64,000 nucleotides of DNA. Source: Entoloma clypeatum (lineage: Eukaryota; Basidiomycota; Agaricomycetes; Agaricales; Entolomataceae). The notes under the pieces are model-generated. The model saw only the letters and a list, made by a program, of their open reading frames with translations, was not told the DNA's origin and ran no database searches. Made by a program: the position numbers and the translations under genes. Positions 34,760 to 47,500 of this stretch are shown one piece after another. Positions within the stretch are counted from its first letter, which is position 1. Every line of letters begins with the position of its first letter. The stretch lies in the NCBI GenBank assembly GCA_963565915.1, contig OY751494.1, positions 1,178,001 through 1,242,000 of the forward strand, given 5' to 3'.

Positions 34760-37702
34760 TTAATTCCTTGGGCCACGGGACCTCTTGGAGGTCGCTTTGT
34801 GATGATGATATCTCGGATCAGAGCAGGTCATGAAGGACCTTGTCATATTGATGCGGCATATGTGCGCTGCAAAACGCAAAAACGCCCACAAATCAGCGTT
34901 GTTCAAGTGATAAAGCTCGGAAGGAAAGCCAACACACGTCAACATATCCCTCGCAAATACGAGCTGTGAAAACACCTTCTCCACATCAAGCACCTCGAAA
35001 AGCCTCAGCTTGTCCTGCGCATGAGGCGTCGGAATCTTCGTATGATGAGTCTGAGTCTTTGTTTTTGTCATTGCTGTCCCGGCAGCAGACGTCGAAGGAG
35101 AAGACGATGATGATGATGATGTGGAGGAGGTGGAGGGAGAGGGGAAGAAGGGGGAGGGGGAGGAAGACGGTAAAGCGGGGGAAGATGCAGCAGATGAAGA
35201 CCGATGTGAAGAATGTAAATCACTGTCCCTCATTGCCCACAACACCCTCCCGGGCGGAAACATGTTCGACATCTGCATATTCGCTTCCAGCGTCTTGCGT
35301 ACCGCGATGAACTGCAATTTTTGTTTTAAAAAAAACGATCATCAGCTTCCCGCTCTCCTTGATAGAAGAAAAAGTGCGGGAGAGGAATTGGAAAGCAAAA
35401 AAAAAAAACCTCACCCAACGCGGATCCTCGACCTCGCCCGCCCCGTCCGTCCACCGCTTTGCACGCGTCGTCACAGCGCCCCACCCCTCCCCTCCGCCCT
35501 CTTGCTCTGCTTCGCACAGCCACAGCGCAGCGTTCTTGAGGTCGCGAACGGACCCGAGCGAGAGCCGCGAGACGACATCGTGCGAGTAGACAAAGGACGT
35601 GATCAGCCTGGAGGCGAGCTTGCTTAGCGCGGCGTCTGCTAGGGCTCTGGGTAACGAGAGTCAGGATTGTGTTCATGTCTGGTGTATGTGGTAGATAGAT
35701 GGATGAGGGGACTCACGGCGGCGCAAAGCAATACACAGACACCCGCCTCCCCGGCGGCAACCCCCCCTTTTCGACCGTCATACACGTCCTCGGGTCCGCC
35801 CACATCATACCCAATATCGCCGCCACACCCGCGCCGAGACTGTGCCCGCACAACACCAGCTCTGCCGTCCGTTCAACGTGGTACCCATTCACAAATTACA
35901 AAACCAAGGGGATAGAACGAGAAAAAGACGCACCATAGTCAGGGTTATGATACAGCGCCTCCCGCACCGCAAGCTGCACTGGCTTCCCGGGGTCCCCCAT
36001 CGCGCGCGCCATGCGCAGCATCCCGCTGTGGACGTAGTACAGCGGGCCGGTGAACGAGGACGCACGCGAGCGGGTGTTGTAAGGCCTGGAAGAAGAGGAA
36101 GAAGCAGCGCTGGGGAACGGGAAGCGTCCGGGGACGTGGTTGTTCGGGTGCGCGTCGTTATCGAGGTCGGGGGATGCCGCGGGCTCGAAGTCCTCGGGCT
36201 CGCAGGTGAGGTCGGCGGCGATCTCGTTGAGGGACATGGTCCCTCGGAGGACGAGCACGACTTGGGCGCGGCCGTGGTCAGTGAGGACCCAGAAGCGCGG
36301 CATCATGTGTTCACTGCCGATGACCTGGTGTATTTTAATCATTGAGGTGAGAGTGAGGGACGAGGAGGAAAGAAACACCCTACGGCAGTTGCGTTCATCT
36401 TGGCCTTGAGCTCCTCTTTGGCCCGCTCGCTTGGGCTCCCCACGCCTGCGGCGCGCTCGAATATCTCCTGGTCGTGCTTGCCTAGGAGCACGTCCCACCA
36501 CGAGTACTCCGGCTCCACGTCCTGTGGGTCCGAGTCGGACTCGTTCGCCTCCCCGACGGCCTCTGCCTCGGACGCAGAGATGGCGTGCGCGAGCTGGGCC
36601 TCCTCGGAGGCCATGGCTGCCGCGGCGGAGGTGGCGGAGCGGCGCATCCACGGGGAGACGCCGAAGAAGAGGAGACTGGCACCGCCGTAGCCTGCGAGGA
36701 CGATCTTGGAGAGGCGGCGGAGGGTGGACTTGAGCTCGACGTTGGACATGGGCGGGTGGGGGTCGGAGATGGAGTAGAGGGACGGGGGTCGGGAAGCGGG
36801 GGTTGGGGTGAAGGGGGTCGGGGTGAAGGGGGGCATGTGGTTGACGGGGCCAAAGTGGGAAAGGGAGAATTTGCGGGAGATGGAGGCAACGGGGGAGGTA
36901 GGCACGCTGAGGGTGTGGGTGTGGGTACGTGGAGGGGCTTCGCCGATGTCAGCGGCGATGATTTGGGCTCTATTGCCGGGGAAGATGACGTCGGAGGTAA
37001 CGCGGACGCGGGAGTTTCTGTAATTGATGTGAGAGAGGTGTAGAGAATGACATGTTGATTGATGGTTACCTCCTGGAGAGGGATTTGGTGGAATGAGCAG
37101 AGGAATCTTTGACGTGGATTTCCTTTAGGTGCTTGAACCATATTTTCTCCTGCCATTCCTGAGTGACTCCCTGGAGCGCGACCCAGGCGACGATGCCGCG
37201 GGCAATCTTCATGATGCCGTACTGCTTCTCTGGTGCGCCGGTGCCTCCGGCGCCCCATTCGCGCTTGACGAGGGTGATGAAGGAGGCAAGAGAGAAGGAG
37301 GCGTCGCTGCTTCCGGGGAAGAAGACGGAGAGGGCGTTTATGGAGCTGTGTGCGGCGATGAGGGAGGTGGTGGTTATGTACTCGCTGAGAAAGATGGGGG
37401 CGAGGGTGAGCTGCTCGACGAATGAGATGACGCTGATGGCAGCGCCCTCCAGGACGGGGCGTGCGACGCTGCTACCGCCGAAGAGGGCGTGGTCGAGGAC
37501 GGTGGAGCTGAATCCGACAGCGGTGGTGACAATTCCTCGGGTAACGGAGAACTGCGGGGTTAATCATGAGGAGGTTGTTGACATTGGGGGTGGTGCTTAC
37601 CCCAAATCGCGTGCCCGACTTTGCTGCGCTGAAGCCATAGGTGGTAGCGGCAGATGCGAGATCGATGCCGTGTCGTGTGTAGGTGTCCCAGTTCTTGACC
37701 AT
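34760..37702 (-). CDS. Class-3 lipase, diacylglycerol-lipase type
   Basis: About seven exons from the ATG at 37702 (MVKNWDTYTRHGIDLASAAT) to TAA at 34760, roughly 780-800 residues. The first 200 residues resemble the membrane-associated N-terminal part of fungal sn1-type lipases (ARGIVAWVALQGVTQEWQ). After a Pro-rich linker and a hydrophobic stretch (IVLAGYGGASLLFFGVSPW) comes the lipase core: RFWVLTDHGRAQVVLVLRGT, YYVHSGMLRMAR and the nucleophile elbow ELVLCGHSLGAGVAAILG with the catalytic Ser. SFVYSHDVVSRLS probably carries the catalytic Asp. The C-terminal region includes Ser-rich and HH-rich low complexity and PGRVLWAMRD. The candidate catalytic His (GFPSELYHLNN) is less certain. Likely acts on diacylglycerol at membranes. 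Confidence 0.85.
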
Positions 37703-37941
37703 GAAGTGGGAGGAGAAGGAGGAGGAGGAGGAGGAGGAGGTGAATGAAAGGTGTTATGGAAACTCGGAAGCATTCCACATGTGATTTCATAAAACTGACA
37801 GTTTCATCATTACTATAATCGATAAGTAAGTAGAGGTCCTCACCGTAGCCTATCACTTGCGGTCTGCGCGGGGGAAGAAGCTGTCATCGTCGCCCTCGTC
37901 GTCGTCTGATCATAATTTAGGGTTAGGTGCTCCACACTCCC
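37703..37941. promoter_or_regulatory. Divergent promoter between lipase and ICP55 genes
   Basis: The start codons are 239 bp apart on opposite strands. A (GGA)n run (37709-37740) sits immediately upstream of the lipase start, and CCTCGTCGTCGTC just before the ICP55 side. Confidence 0.5.
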
Positions 37942-40166
37942 ATGCTCAGACGCTACGCCACCACTGCCGCCCAAACCTGCCTCAAACCCTCCATATACGG
38001 TCAACCACTCTTCCAGTCTCACCCACATCTCCGTACGTCATACAACATTACATGCACACCATTTGACTACTAAAAAAAATTACAGTCCAACCGGGAGACC
38101 TCACATCCGGAATTCCACCAGCCGAATATGAACAACGCAGGCGCAACCTCATGGATTCCCTCCCTGAAAACAGCCTCGTCGTCTCCGTCGCTGCACCCGT
38201 AAAATACATGAGCGGAAGTGCGTCCCCGACGTTGCTTCTCCACGCTATTCTCTAACCCTCAGTAGATATATTGTAAGTGTCTTCAAAAACCTTGCCATGT
38301 GCGCTTTTCATTCAACGGAATAAAGCTACAAGTACCGACAAGCCTCCGACTTTTGGTACCTCACGGGTTTCGACGAACCAGATTCCGCTGTCACCCTCGG
38401 TGCGTCACATCTTTTCCATGACGAAGAATTCAACACCAACAGGTCCACAGAAAAAACCTCGTCCTCCCGAGGCTACAAAATGACCCTCTTCAGCCGTGGC
38501 CGAGACCCTGCCAAAGAACAATGGGACGGCGCAAGGTAAACACCGCGCCACTCCTTCCCCCCGCCATACTCAATCGACACAGAACAGACCACCACGAAGC
38601 AGCCACCCTGTTCCGCGCCGACGACGCCCTCTCCATCTCCCGCTTCCCCTCCCACCTCCGCTCCGCCCTCTCCTCCCACTCCCACGTCTTCCTCGACCTT
38701 CCCCCCACACACACCCGCCGCTCCCGCTCCTCAACCACGGGAAAGTCCCTGCTAAGGTACCTCACCCCACAGGCGGACCCCCCAAAGACGGACTACGACG
38801 CGATCGTGGCCGCCCTGACCGGGGACAAGCGACGGCCGCTCACGCCGCTCGTCGGCGGGCTGAGGGCGGTGAAGAGCAGGAGAGAGGTCGGCGTTATGCG
38901 GGCTGCAGCAGACATCAGTGGCAGGGCACATGCCAAGGTAGTATCCGTGTTTTCCAAAAACCTTGTCTTTCCTGACGTTTGAAATTAAAAAAACAGACGA
39001 TGCGGTTCACCCGCCCAGGCCTGTCCGAGTCGGCGCTCGCAGCGCATTTCGAGTATCTGTGTGCGATGAACGGCGCACAGAGGCCGGCGTACGTGCCTGT
39101 AGTTGCCTCTGGGTAAGCCCGATGTTTTGTTTGCACATGAAACTGCATCCTTACGCCTGAGTAGACCTAATGCGCTCATCATACACTACACCGCCAACAA
39201 CCATATCGTGAGAGAGGACGAGCTGGTGCTGCTCGACGCCGGGTGCGAACTGAAGTACGTCCCCGCTCTCCGAACTCGCTTTTTGATTATCCCTCACCTA
39301 AATATACCAGTGGCTACGCTTCTGACATCAGTAAGTCAACCCCCGCCTTCCTCCCGTCCCATCCGAGCAAACCCTGGGCCAGTGGCTGACACACGCACCC
39401 CACAGCACGCACCTACCCCGCCTCCGGCACCTTTACCCCGCCACAGCGCGAGCTCTACGCCGCCGTCCTAGCCGCGCAGAAGCAGCTCATCGCGCTATGC
39501 ACCGAAGACGCCGGCATGAGCATGTATGAGCTCCACCGGATGTCGTGTGAATACCTGAGGCGGGAGCTAGCGCACGTCGGGTTTGATACGGATGCGAGGG
39601 GGATGCTGGAGAGGGTGCTGTATCCCCATTTTGTCAGTCATCCGATCGGGATCGGTGTGTGCCTTTTTTCTTGTCAGTGGGGTGAGAGAGATGGTGATGA
39701 TGATGAGTTTTTAGATTTGCATGAGTCGAGCCATTTTGATCGGAGTGCGAGGTTCGTTGTTTCGTGTTGTGTCTCCCCCGCCCCTCCCTCTTCTGTCGGC
39801 GTTGATAAATCGTTTTTTTTGGGGGCTTTGTTCAGTCTGAAAGCAGGGATGGTCATTACCGTGGAGCCGGGGATATATGTCCCGCCCATGTCAGAGTTCC
39901 CGAGAGAGTTTCATAATATTGGGATTCGGATCGAGGTTTGTGTTGTGCTCCGATCAATCGACGTGATGTGCTTATTGGGCTCGCTTTCGTTCGCAGGACG
40001 AAGTATTGGTGGGCGAAAAGCACCCCGAGGTGTTGTCTGTGGCTGCGCCGAAAGAGGTGGGATTTTTTTTTTTGTTGTTTCCGAGGGTGATGCTGATGAG
40101 AGGGTGTGGTAGATCGAAGATGTGGAAGGTGCGTGTCAGGGGGTTTTGGGGCTTGAGCCATTTTAG
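37942..40166 (+). CDS. ICP55: Mitochondrial intermediate cleaving peptidase ICP55 (XPNPEP3 type)
   Basis: The ATG at 37942 gives MLRRYATTAAQTCLKPSIYG, an Arg-rich presequence. The N-terminal aminopeptidase-P domain follows (LTSGIPPAEYEQRRRNLMDS, then YKYRQASDFWYLTGFDEPDS), then the pita-bread catalytic domain: LVLLDAGCELNGYASDITRT (two metal-binding Asp), SHPIGIDLHESSHF (His), MVITVEPGIYVPP (Glu) and NIGIRIEDEVLVG (last Glu), with stop TAG at 40164. It removes one residue from mitochondrial proteins after the main processing peptidase, shifting them to a stable N-terminus. The gene has about nine introns. The last exon ends four bases before the transposon-rich region. Confidence 0.9.
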
Positions 40167-40169
40167 AGG

Positions 40170-40200
40170 TTAGGATCTGTTCCCACTATGTAAGTAGTGG
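40170..40200 (-). mobile_element. Candidate Helitron 3' terminus (hairpin plus CTAA)
   Basis: Read on the minus strand, a perfect 6-bp stem (CCACTA/TAGTGG with a 6-nt loop, 40183-40200) is followed 9 nt later by CTAA (40170-40173), the CTRR ending of Helitrons. Orientation and position agree with the helicase remnant just upstream on the same strand. The base after CTAA is C rather than the expected T, so the end is a candidate only. Confidence 0.45.
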
Positions 40201-40476
40201 ATCTTGTTCCTGCTACATCACTATCATCAGCCCAAGGTTCAGCTGGGACCTCTCCTTTCAATCACAGTGGTAGGCAGCCTGTTTGTGTTCCATATCTCCA
40301 TGATTCCCTGGCTTGTCTGTTGTGCTATCCACTCAACCAAGATCTGTTTGTAAAGATTGACTTGACAGAGTTGTAGTGTGTGATGAGTTAGAGCAAGTTA
40401 GGGTAAGTTATACAAGCAATAGTGGCTGCGCCGCCCGCCGCAATCACTTCATTTTATTGACCAGACTTTACATGAG
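40201..40476. other. Putative Helitron 3' non-coding region
   Basis: Between the helicase stop and the candidate terminus. No open frame of note. Confidence 0.35.
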
Positions 40477-40780
40477 TCATTTTTGTAACAATAGCTCCTT
40501 GTAGACAATGTTGGTAACAATGTTGTCCTCTTGATTATCAGATAAAATAATTTGGCAGTCTTCTCTTTGCTGTACTCATGATATTGCTGTGTAGAGCTGA
40601 CCATGTGTGAAGACAGGTGTTCAAAGATCTAAAATGACATGGTCAAGTGTCAATCCTGCACAACTATATGAAAGGTCACTGCATATGTGAGACATAAGGG
40701 AAATTGAATGTGATGTATTGTCCAGCTTGCATGATGTGGTTTGAATTCAAAGCAAATTCATGGAAGGCATTGTGTGTCTC
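40477..40780 (-). pseudogene. Helitron PIF1-like helicase, C-terminal part (broken)
   Basis: Minus-strand translation gives the end of a Helitron helicase: ETHNAFHEFALNSNH, QFPLCLTYAVTF, then after one frameshift SCAGLTLDHVILDL, TPVFTHGQLYTAIS, NQEDNIVTNIVYKELLLQK and TGA at 40477. These match the family's PLRLAYA, GLTLDxVVLDLRTPVFAHGQ and LYTALSRV blocks. Two in-frame TGA codons stand where Arg (CGA) is expected, and a TGT stands where CGT is expected. The upstream half of the same gene lies at 57713-58240, beyond the 16.9-kb insertion. Confidence 0.75.
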
Positions 40781-40799
40781 CTATGTTGGAAAAACCCGG
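40781..40799 (+). repeat. Left terminal inverted repeat of the 16.9-kb element
   Basis: Pairs with 57694-57712 at 17 of 19 positions. Confidence 0.75.
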
Positions 40800-41912
40800 A
40801 CCCAGTTATGACATTGGTTATTACGGCGGTAACTCACATCATCAAAAATTTTGATCATAATCTAACCCTTATCAGTAATGAAAATGGTTATTGCCGTCGT
40901 TATCAGCTTGATTATCACCTAGATTATCACAGAGGTGCCGTTATGGAGGGACGGGGGATTTTTTGTTACACAGAATGCAGCGGAACACAATACGGATTCC
41001 TCAAAGAGTGTATACGACAGGCATGTATCAAAATGATGTATTCTAGAATAAAGCTACCTTTGTGTGCGACCTGATGCTCAGGTTTTCATGGCTGTCTGCT
41101 CTGAGTCTGAAGGCCTGGAGTTTCCCTTTGGTGCACGGCGCGCTCTCGGCTTTCTTGTGGGCTTGGGCTCTGGTGCCTCAGGGCTGCTATTGGATGGGGC
41201 CAGCGGCGTGGGTGTCGGTACAGAATTGGTAGGAGCTGCCATAAGAAGAGTAGCAAAATGAGTGTTGAGCGGCAGACTGGGGGGCAGTGTCAAGGCAGCT
41301 TCATCGGCCAGGGATGGCGGTGCTGGAAACAGGGTAGAGGGTGGGTCCTCTGACTCTTCAATCAGCGAGAAAGGAATTGGCACTATGCGCTGCTGCAGGG
41401 TTCCTCCAAGCGGCAGTGCTGATGGTAAGCGGCTGTGTCCAAGTTCAGACCGTCCAAGTGGTGGCGCGGATGGTAATCGGCCATGCCGGGGCTTGGGGTG
41501 TCCAGGTGGTGGTGCGGGTGGTAACGGACCATGCTCAAGCTCAGAGTGTCCAAGTGGCGGCGCTGATGGTAAGTGGGTGTGCCAACACTCTGCCTGCTCA
41601 ATGTTCAAGACAGCGGATGGTGGTTTGCTGGGGGCCGCAGGTGGTGGGTTGGGTGGGGCAGGGCTCTTTGGGACCGTTGAGGTGGAGCCTTGTGCCAAAC
41701 TGATATCAAGTTGAATAGAAGTTCGAAGAGAAAAAAATGGATGATACACACCAATAACCGAATTCCCACAGTCCTCATCACTCAGATCGAAAAAATCTGA
41801 GCCCTGACCGAAATCGAGATCTGAGCTGAAGTCCTCGCCATCCAAATCTTGTTTAGAGTTGCCAATGGTGGCTTTAACACCATAGTCGAAGATGATTGTA
41901 TCATAAAACAAT

Positions 41913-42059
41913 AGGGGGTTTCACGATGGGGTTTTTCATTGTTTTTCAATTTGTTTTTGAACTTCATTTTCATTCCGTTTTTGAACTTCATTTTCATTCC
42001 GTTTTTGTGAAAAAAAAAGCCAAAAAATGACTGAAAAACACCCTTGCGTGAAACCCCCC
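41913..42059. repeat. Palindromic left end of the Harbinger-like element
   Basis: The terminal repeat GGGGGTTTCACG is met again, inverted, at 42047-42059 (CGTGAAACCCCCC), with related sequence between (GTTTTTCA / TGAAAAAC). The 147-bp end is thus itself a TIR-bounded, MITE-like hairpin. Confidence 0.6.
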
Positions 42060-42153
42060 ATAATCATGAATTTCAATTGTCCCGTTTTTCAAGTCTGCTA
42101 AGTAGTTGCCCTGTCTAAATTTTAGGATCCCATGCTCTATGTGTTCCACAATA

Positions 42154-43721
42154 ATGCCCAAAATTCCCCTGCACAAGCGTCGCCTTCGGGGGGCATTCAA
42201 GTACGCAAAGCGTCTTCTTGATCTTCGGCGCCGCACAACTGCCACCGAGGTCTCCGACACCTCGGACTCTGAAATAAGTTCAAGCTCTTCGCAGGAAGAC
42301 GTGAACACTGGCACCAACAACAACTCCGATATCTCCTCCCTCTCCTCTATTCTCGTCTCTTGAATCCTTATCTTCTGTGAGATCAGTTCGCCAAGGGGAT
42401 GTGGAGTCAGATGTAGACTCGGAGTTGTCATCAGATGAAGAAGACGACACCTATTTCACTCAATGACTTGCGGCCATTCGAGAGCATATAAATTACCTGG
42501 AAAGCACTCGTGTTCTTTTCCCCCATACTGTTCACAAGCTTTCGCAGCTATATCTGGTTCTAGTTCTCTACAAGGCAGAAGACCCCAGGCGATTTCAAAG
42601 GAATCTACGTGTCTGTGCTGAAACATTTGATCAGCTTGTGGAAAAAATTGCCTGGCATCCTGTCTTCATTAGCGACAGTCCAAACGACCAGATGCCTGTT
42701 GAGGAACAGCTTGCAATCGCCCTTTTTCGATTTGGACATTTCAGCAATGGCGCATCTGTCGAGTCTGTTGCACAGTGGGCAGGAGTATCAGCAGGGACTG
42801 TTGTGAATGCCACGCGGTGTGTCATGCTTGCTTTTTTGGCACTTCATGATGATGTGATCCACTGGCCAAGTCCCGAGGAGAAGGAAGCAGCGAAGGAGTG
42901 GGTGGAAGCTGCTTCATGTGTAGCATGGAGAGACGGTTGGCTTTTTGTGGACGGTACCCTTGTACCTCTTGCGGACAAGCCTGGTCACCATGGGGAGGCA
43001 TACTTCAATCGAAAATCCAACTACTCGCTAAACGTACAGGTGAGTATCCGATTCTCCCCTTTGCGAATGCTCCTGACAGCCGATTCACTGTCCCTAAAGT
43101 TAATAACACTTGCAAATCTTCGAATTGTCGACTATGTCATTGGTCATTGCGGAAGTGCTCACGATTCAACGGCTTTCATGGATTCGCGCACCTTCAATGA
43201 TCAGCAAAGACTTATAGGCCCTGGCAAATGGATTTGGGCCGACTCGGCATATCCAATTGAGGCCTGGTGTGTGACACCGTATAAGAAACCTGCCGCAAAT
43301 GTACCAGAGAATAAAACATTCAATTATTGGGTTTCTCATGTAAGTATACATATTCAACTTATTCCATATTCTCATACTTCTCAGGTCCGTATTCGCTCCG
43401 AACATGCTGTTGGATATCTCAAGGGCCGGTTCCAGTCTCTGAAAGGACTTCGTCAGCAGATCAAGAATGATGTCGATCACCGCCGTGCTCTTGAGTGGAT
43501 TTGTACATCTATTGTTCATCCATACACTGATATATGTAATTGAGAGTGGCTCGGAGGATATGGATTGGGAGGAGACTCTTATCGCGGAAGGTCTCTCGTC
43601 TGATTCTGATTCTTCTTCAGATGAAGATCGCATCCCTGCCGAAGTACGTCGGGAAACTGCTGGACAGAGAAAGCGCCGAAGATTGAAGGAAAAGTTGTTT
43701 GCCAGTGGTATAGCAGACTAA
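42154..43721 (+). pseudogene. Harbinger-type DDE transposase, inactivated
   Basis: Starts MPKIPLHKRRLRGAFKYAKR. After a Ser/Asp-rich segment comes ESTRVLFPHTVHKLS, then a helix-turn-helix-like region (ESVAQWAGVSAGTVVNATRC) and the DDE core: WLFVDGTLVPLADKPG (first Asp), CGSAHDSTAF, WIWADSAYPIEAW (second Asp) and RSEHAVGYLKGRFQSLKGLR (Glu), matching the DDE_4 superfamily. Two introns (about 43039-43099 and 43340-43384) interrupt the core. At least three lesions exist: a frameshift near 42345-42362, an in-frame TGA at about 42466 where Trp is expected (TQ-stop-LAAIREH), and a frameshift near 43510-43530. The catalytic residues are still readable but the gene cannot give a full product. Confidence 0.75.
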
Positions 43722-44134
43722 GACGTACTGTAAATATTTTATCTACAAATCCAGTCTCTTGTTGACATCAAATTCCGGTAACCTGTAATTTTCGAGCGCT
43801 ATAGGTTGGTCTCCGTGTCCTTCCTCCTGAGGGTCTTGGAATGGAAGCATGGCAGTAAAGCCATTTGAGGAGCTCGAACTACTGGATTCCGGCACGTTCC
43901 ATGTGCCAGTGTTGACATTTGTCGAAGTCGAAGGCGAAGACATGCCAAACGAGCCAAATGGGGGTGCTGACATGGCCACACTTCCACCCACACCTCCACC
44001 TGCCATGCCACTGCCTGCGCCCGTGCTCTGCATCATGAACATCATCTTCATCAGCTCGAACTGTTGGTTTTGTCAGTGGGCGTCCAGCTCTCAAGCCCGC
44101 ATATCCATCTCCTGCTTCCAGAGCTTGGCTTCAT

Positions 44135-44444
44135 TGTTGAAGTTCCACCTGGGCGCTAGCCACAGTCGTACTGAGCAACACAGCTACAGTGTGGAAGTAC
44201 TCTACTTAACCGTTCTAGCCACTTACATGGTTTGGGAGGGTGAGGCTGGTAAGAGCGGTTGAGGCTGATAAGAGTGATGGAGCTGATTAAGAGTCAAGAG
44301 ACAACTTGTTGATATTGACAGTTTCCTGGTCTTATATACCGTACTACTGTTTGTACCAACCAAATAAGTATGTAATCGAAGATGTCTAAGGTCACGTGAT
44401 ATAATCTAATCTAATCTAATCTACGTGATGGAAAAGTTTCAACA
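44135..44444 (-). repeat. Copia 3' LTR
   Basis: 310 bp, bounded by TGTTGAA and TTTCAACA. It contains an array of TCTAA units (44401-44422) near its 3' edge as written and a TATATA-like box (about 44333-44338). Confidence 0.9.
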
Positions 44445-44534
44445 CCCCCCCATATTTAGTACATACTTCTAAATACATTTTTACTTTTTCCCATATAGGT
44501 ACTCTTCGTCTAGTTTTTAAGTAATCTGAAGTAC

Positions 44535-47500
44535 AGGATAAACTTGCTAAAGAGAACTTTCCCCAGATTCTTAGTTAAGAGGTCTGCAGGGTTATTCACT
44601 CCTTCGATGAATTCGACCGTAATGATGCCTTCGGATACTTTTTCTCTGACGAAGTGGAATCGCACATCAATGTGCTTGGACCGCTTTTCAGTTACAGGGT
44701 TGGATGCAATAAAGACGGAGCCATTGTTATCTCCATAGATCGGGACTGATCCGATCTACATCCCAAGTTCGGCAAGCATGCTTCTAAGCCATGTCACTGC
44801 GCAACTGCAATCTTCACCATGTATTCTGCTTCCGTGGAAGAGAGGGCAATGGTTTTCTGCGCTGACAAAACCCATGTTACTGCTCCAGACGCCAGCGATA
44901 TGAAGTAACCAGTGGTGGACTTCCTGGTGTTTTCATCTGATGCCCAATCGGAGTCTGTAAATGCGTAGATTCCTTTCCCAGAATCACCATCATACATGAT
45001 CACGTAATCTTTTGTTGCCTTCAAATACCTGCAAACATCCCTTGCCACTTCTAAATGGCGTTTGGTAGGGTTTGCGGAAAATTGGGACATTTTGATCACG
45101 GCGAAACAAATGTCGGGTCTCGTCCTGATCATTAAGTACAATAGTGATCCAATGACGGATTGGTACTTGGATCTGAGTTCCGCATTGGGTTCATCTTCAG
45201 ACTTCATGGGTTTGTAGCCCGTCAGGAGTGGGGTATGGGTGGCATTGGATTCGTTCATCCCCATATGTGCGAGAATTTTCTCAAGGTAAGGTACTTGATC
45301 AATGAAGATCCTCTTCCCATGTTGCCTTATTTGGATCGAGAGAAATTCCTTCGGTTCCCCATCAGACACTAGGTGGCCTAGGTCCCTACATTCCCATGTT
45401 GTCATGAAGGCCTTCTTCTTTTCTAGCATGTATTCCCGGTTTGTGCCGAGAAAAGCAGAGTCATTGACATAAATGATGGCGATTACAGTTTCCCCTTTGG
45501 TACTTGTGTGAATGAAAACTCCCGCATCAGAGTGAAGCCAGACAAAACCAAGCTTTTTCATGGAGGAATCGAGTTCCCTCCACCAGGCTAATGCGGCCTG
45601 CTTAAGTCCATATAGGGCTTTGTATAGTCGGTACACAAAGTGTTCTTTCCCTTTTACTATGTAACCCTCAGGCTGTCACATGTAAATTACCTCACGGAGT
45701 CTTCCATAGAGGAAGGCTGATGAGACGTCCAAGAATGTCATGAACCACCCTTCAAGGGCTGTCAATGCCAGAATTAACCGGACAGTCTCGTACCTCACTA
45801 CCGGTGAGAAGATCTGATCGAAATCGATCCCTTCTACCTGTGAGAAGCCTTTTGCAACAAGGCGCGCTTTCAGGCGCCTGTCAGATTTTTCATTGTAAAC
45901 CCATTTGTTCTTTAGAGCCTTCCTCCCTGCAGGTAGGGGTACTAACTCTGTGATCACCCTGCGGCTTTTGAGCATGTCTAGCTCTTTTTGTTCTGCCGCA
46001 TACCAATCTTCTTTGTTTGGAAGAGGGTATATATCTTTGTGTGACATTTCGATGATGCCCACTTGGATAGAGATTGCCTCCATTAGGGAATTGTTCATCC
46101 ATGCTGTTTGACTGCCTAATCTACGTCTTCAATCCATTTTTTCAAGATCAGAAGCAGGGGTGTCTTCCCCATAGATGCTATCTGGCATTCTCCGAACTCG
46201 TCGTTCCCTGATCAGTCGATCTGGTACTTGTTCGGGCTCCGGAGTGGGTACTCGTGGCTCGTCATCGGGCTCGTTATGCGGAAAATCATCATCTGATTCA
46301 GGGTGATCCTGTCCAGTAGGAACAGGGTCGTGAGGTGTTTCGTTATGACTGTCATTGTCATCATTTCCGGGGATGAGATCCTCAAACTCATCAGCCGGTT
46401 CTGGGTTTTCCATTTCTGGATGGTTTTCTGGCAAAGGGTCGATGTGGCATCTAGGGTACTTGCTTTCATCAAAGATCGCTTTCCCACCCATGAAAATTGT
46501 ATTGGTCTCAGGATCCATGAAACAGTATCCTTTGACTCCTGGTTTTGATCCGAGATAAATCATCAATCATGATCTGGATTCCAGGGAGTTTTTCCGTTTC
46601 TCTTTTGGGATATATACATATGCCTGGCATCCGAAGACTCTGACACTTGACATGTTGGGGATCTCATTAGTCACCCTGAAGTAAGGGGTTTTCCATTCAA
46701 GACGCTGCATGGGGGTTATGTTGTAGAGGAACGCTGCATGTTCCAAACAGAATTCCCACCACATAGGTGGTAAACATGCGTTGAAGCGCAAGGCCTGAGA
46801 TTTTTCCCATAGAGTTCGATTGATCCTTTCTGCTCTACCATTCTGCTGATGCTGATATGGGAGCATGATGTCGATCAGAATTCCATGATCGGCAAGTACA
46901 TCCTTGTATTCATCGAACTCTCCACCACCATCAACTCGCCACTTTTTAGAAGTAGCAGCGAACTGATTCTGGATCATCACAAGAAAATGTCTTAGTGCCG
47001 TAATGGCATCAGACTTCTTTCTAAGCAAGACGACCCAGACGTGGGATGAAAAGTCATCCAAAAATGTAAGGAAATATTTGTATTTATGGTAAGATGCCGT
47101 GGATATCTGTTTAAGATCGGAATGGATAAGATTGAAGGTTTTGGTTGCCCTTGTCATCGAATTGGGGTATGATTGATTCGGCATTTTCCCTTTGAGGCAA
47201 CCTGTACAACTTTCCTGTGAGACCTCACGTACTAGTGTCTCAGGTACCCCTTTGGTACTGGTGGGAATCTTTCGAAGTGCTTGATCGTTTGGGTGACCAA
47301 GACGCTTGTGCCATGTTTCGACAGTAATTTCGCTTGAGATCGCATGGATCTGATCATAGCGTATTTCAGTGTCTAACCAGTAAATGGTTTGACCAAGGAT
47401 GTGAGGCAAAAACTGGATTTTGTTCAGCCCTTTGGAGATATTGATTTCTCCACAAGTCCCGTCTACTTTGTAACCATGGTTAAGGAAGACGCCTAGGGAC

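Noticed and set aside
36585..37043. Gly-rich plus-strand frames over the lipase gene
   Set aside because: Antisense to the Pro/Ser-rich linker of the lipase; composition explains the open frame.
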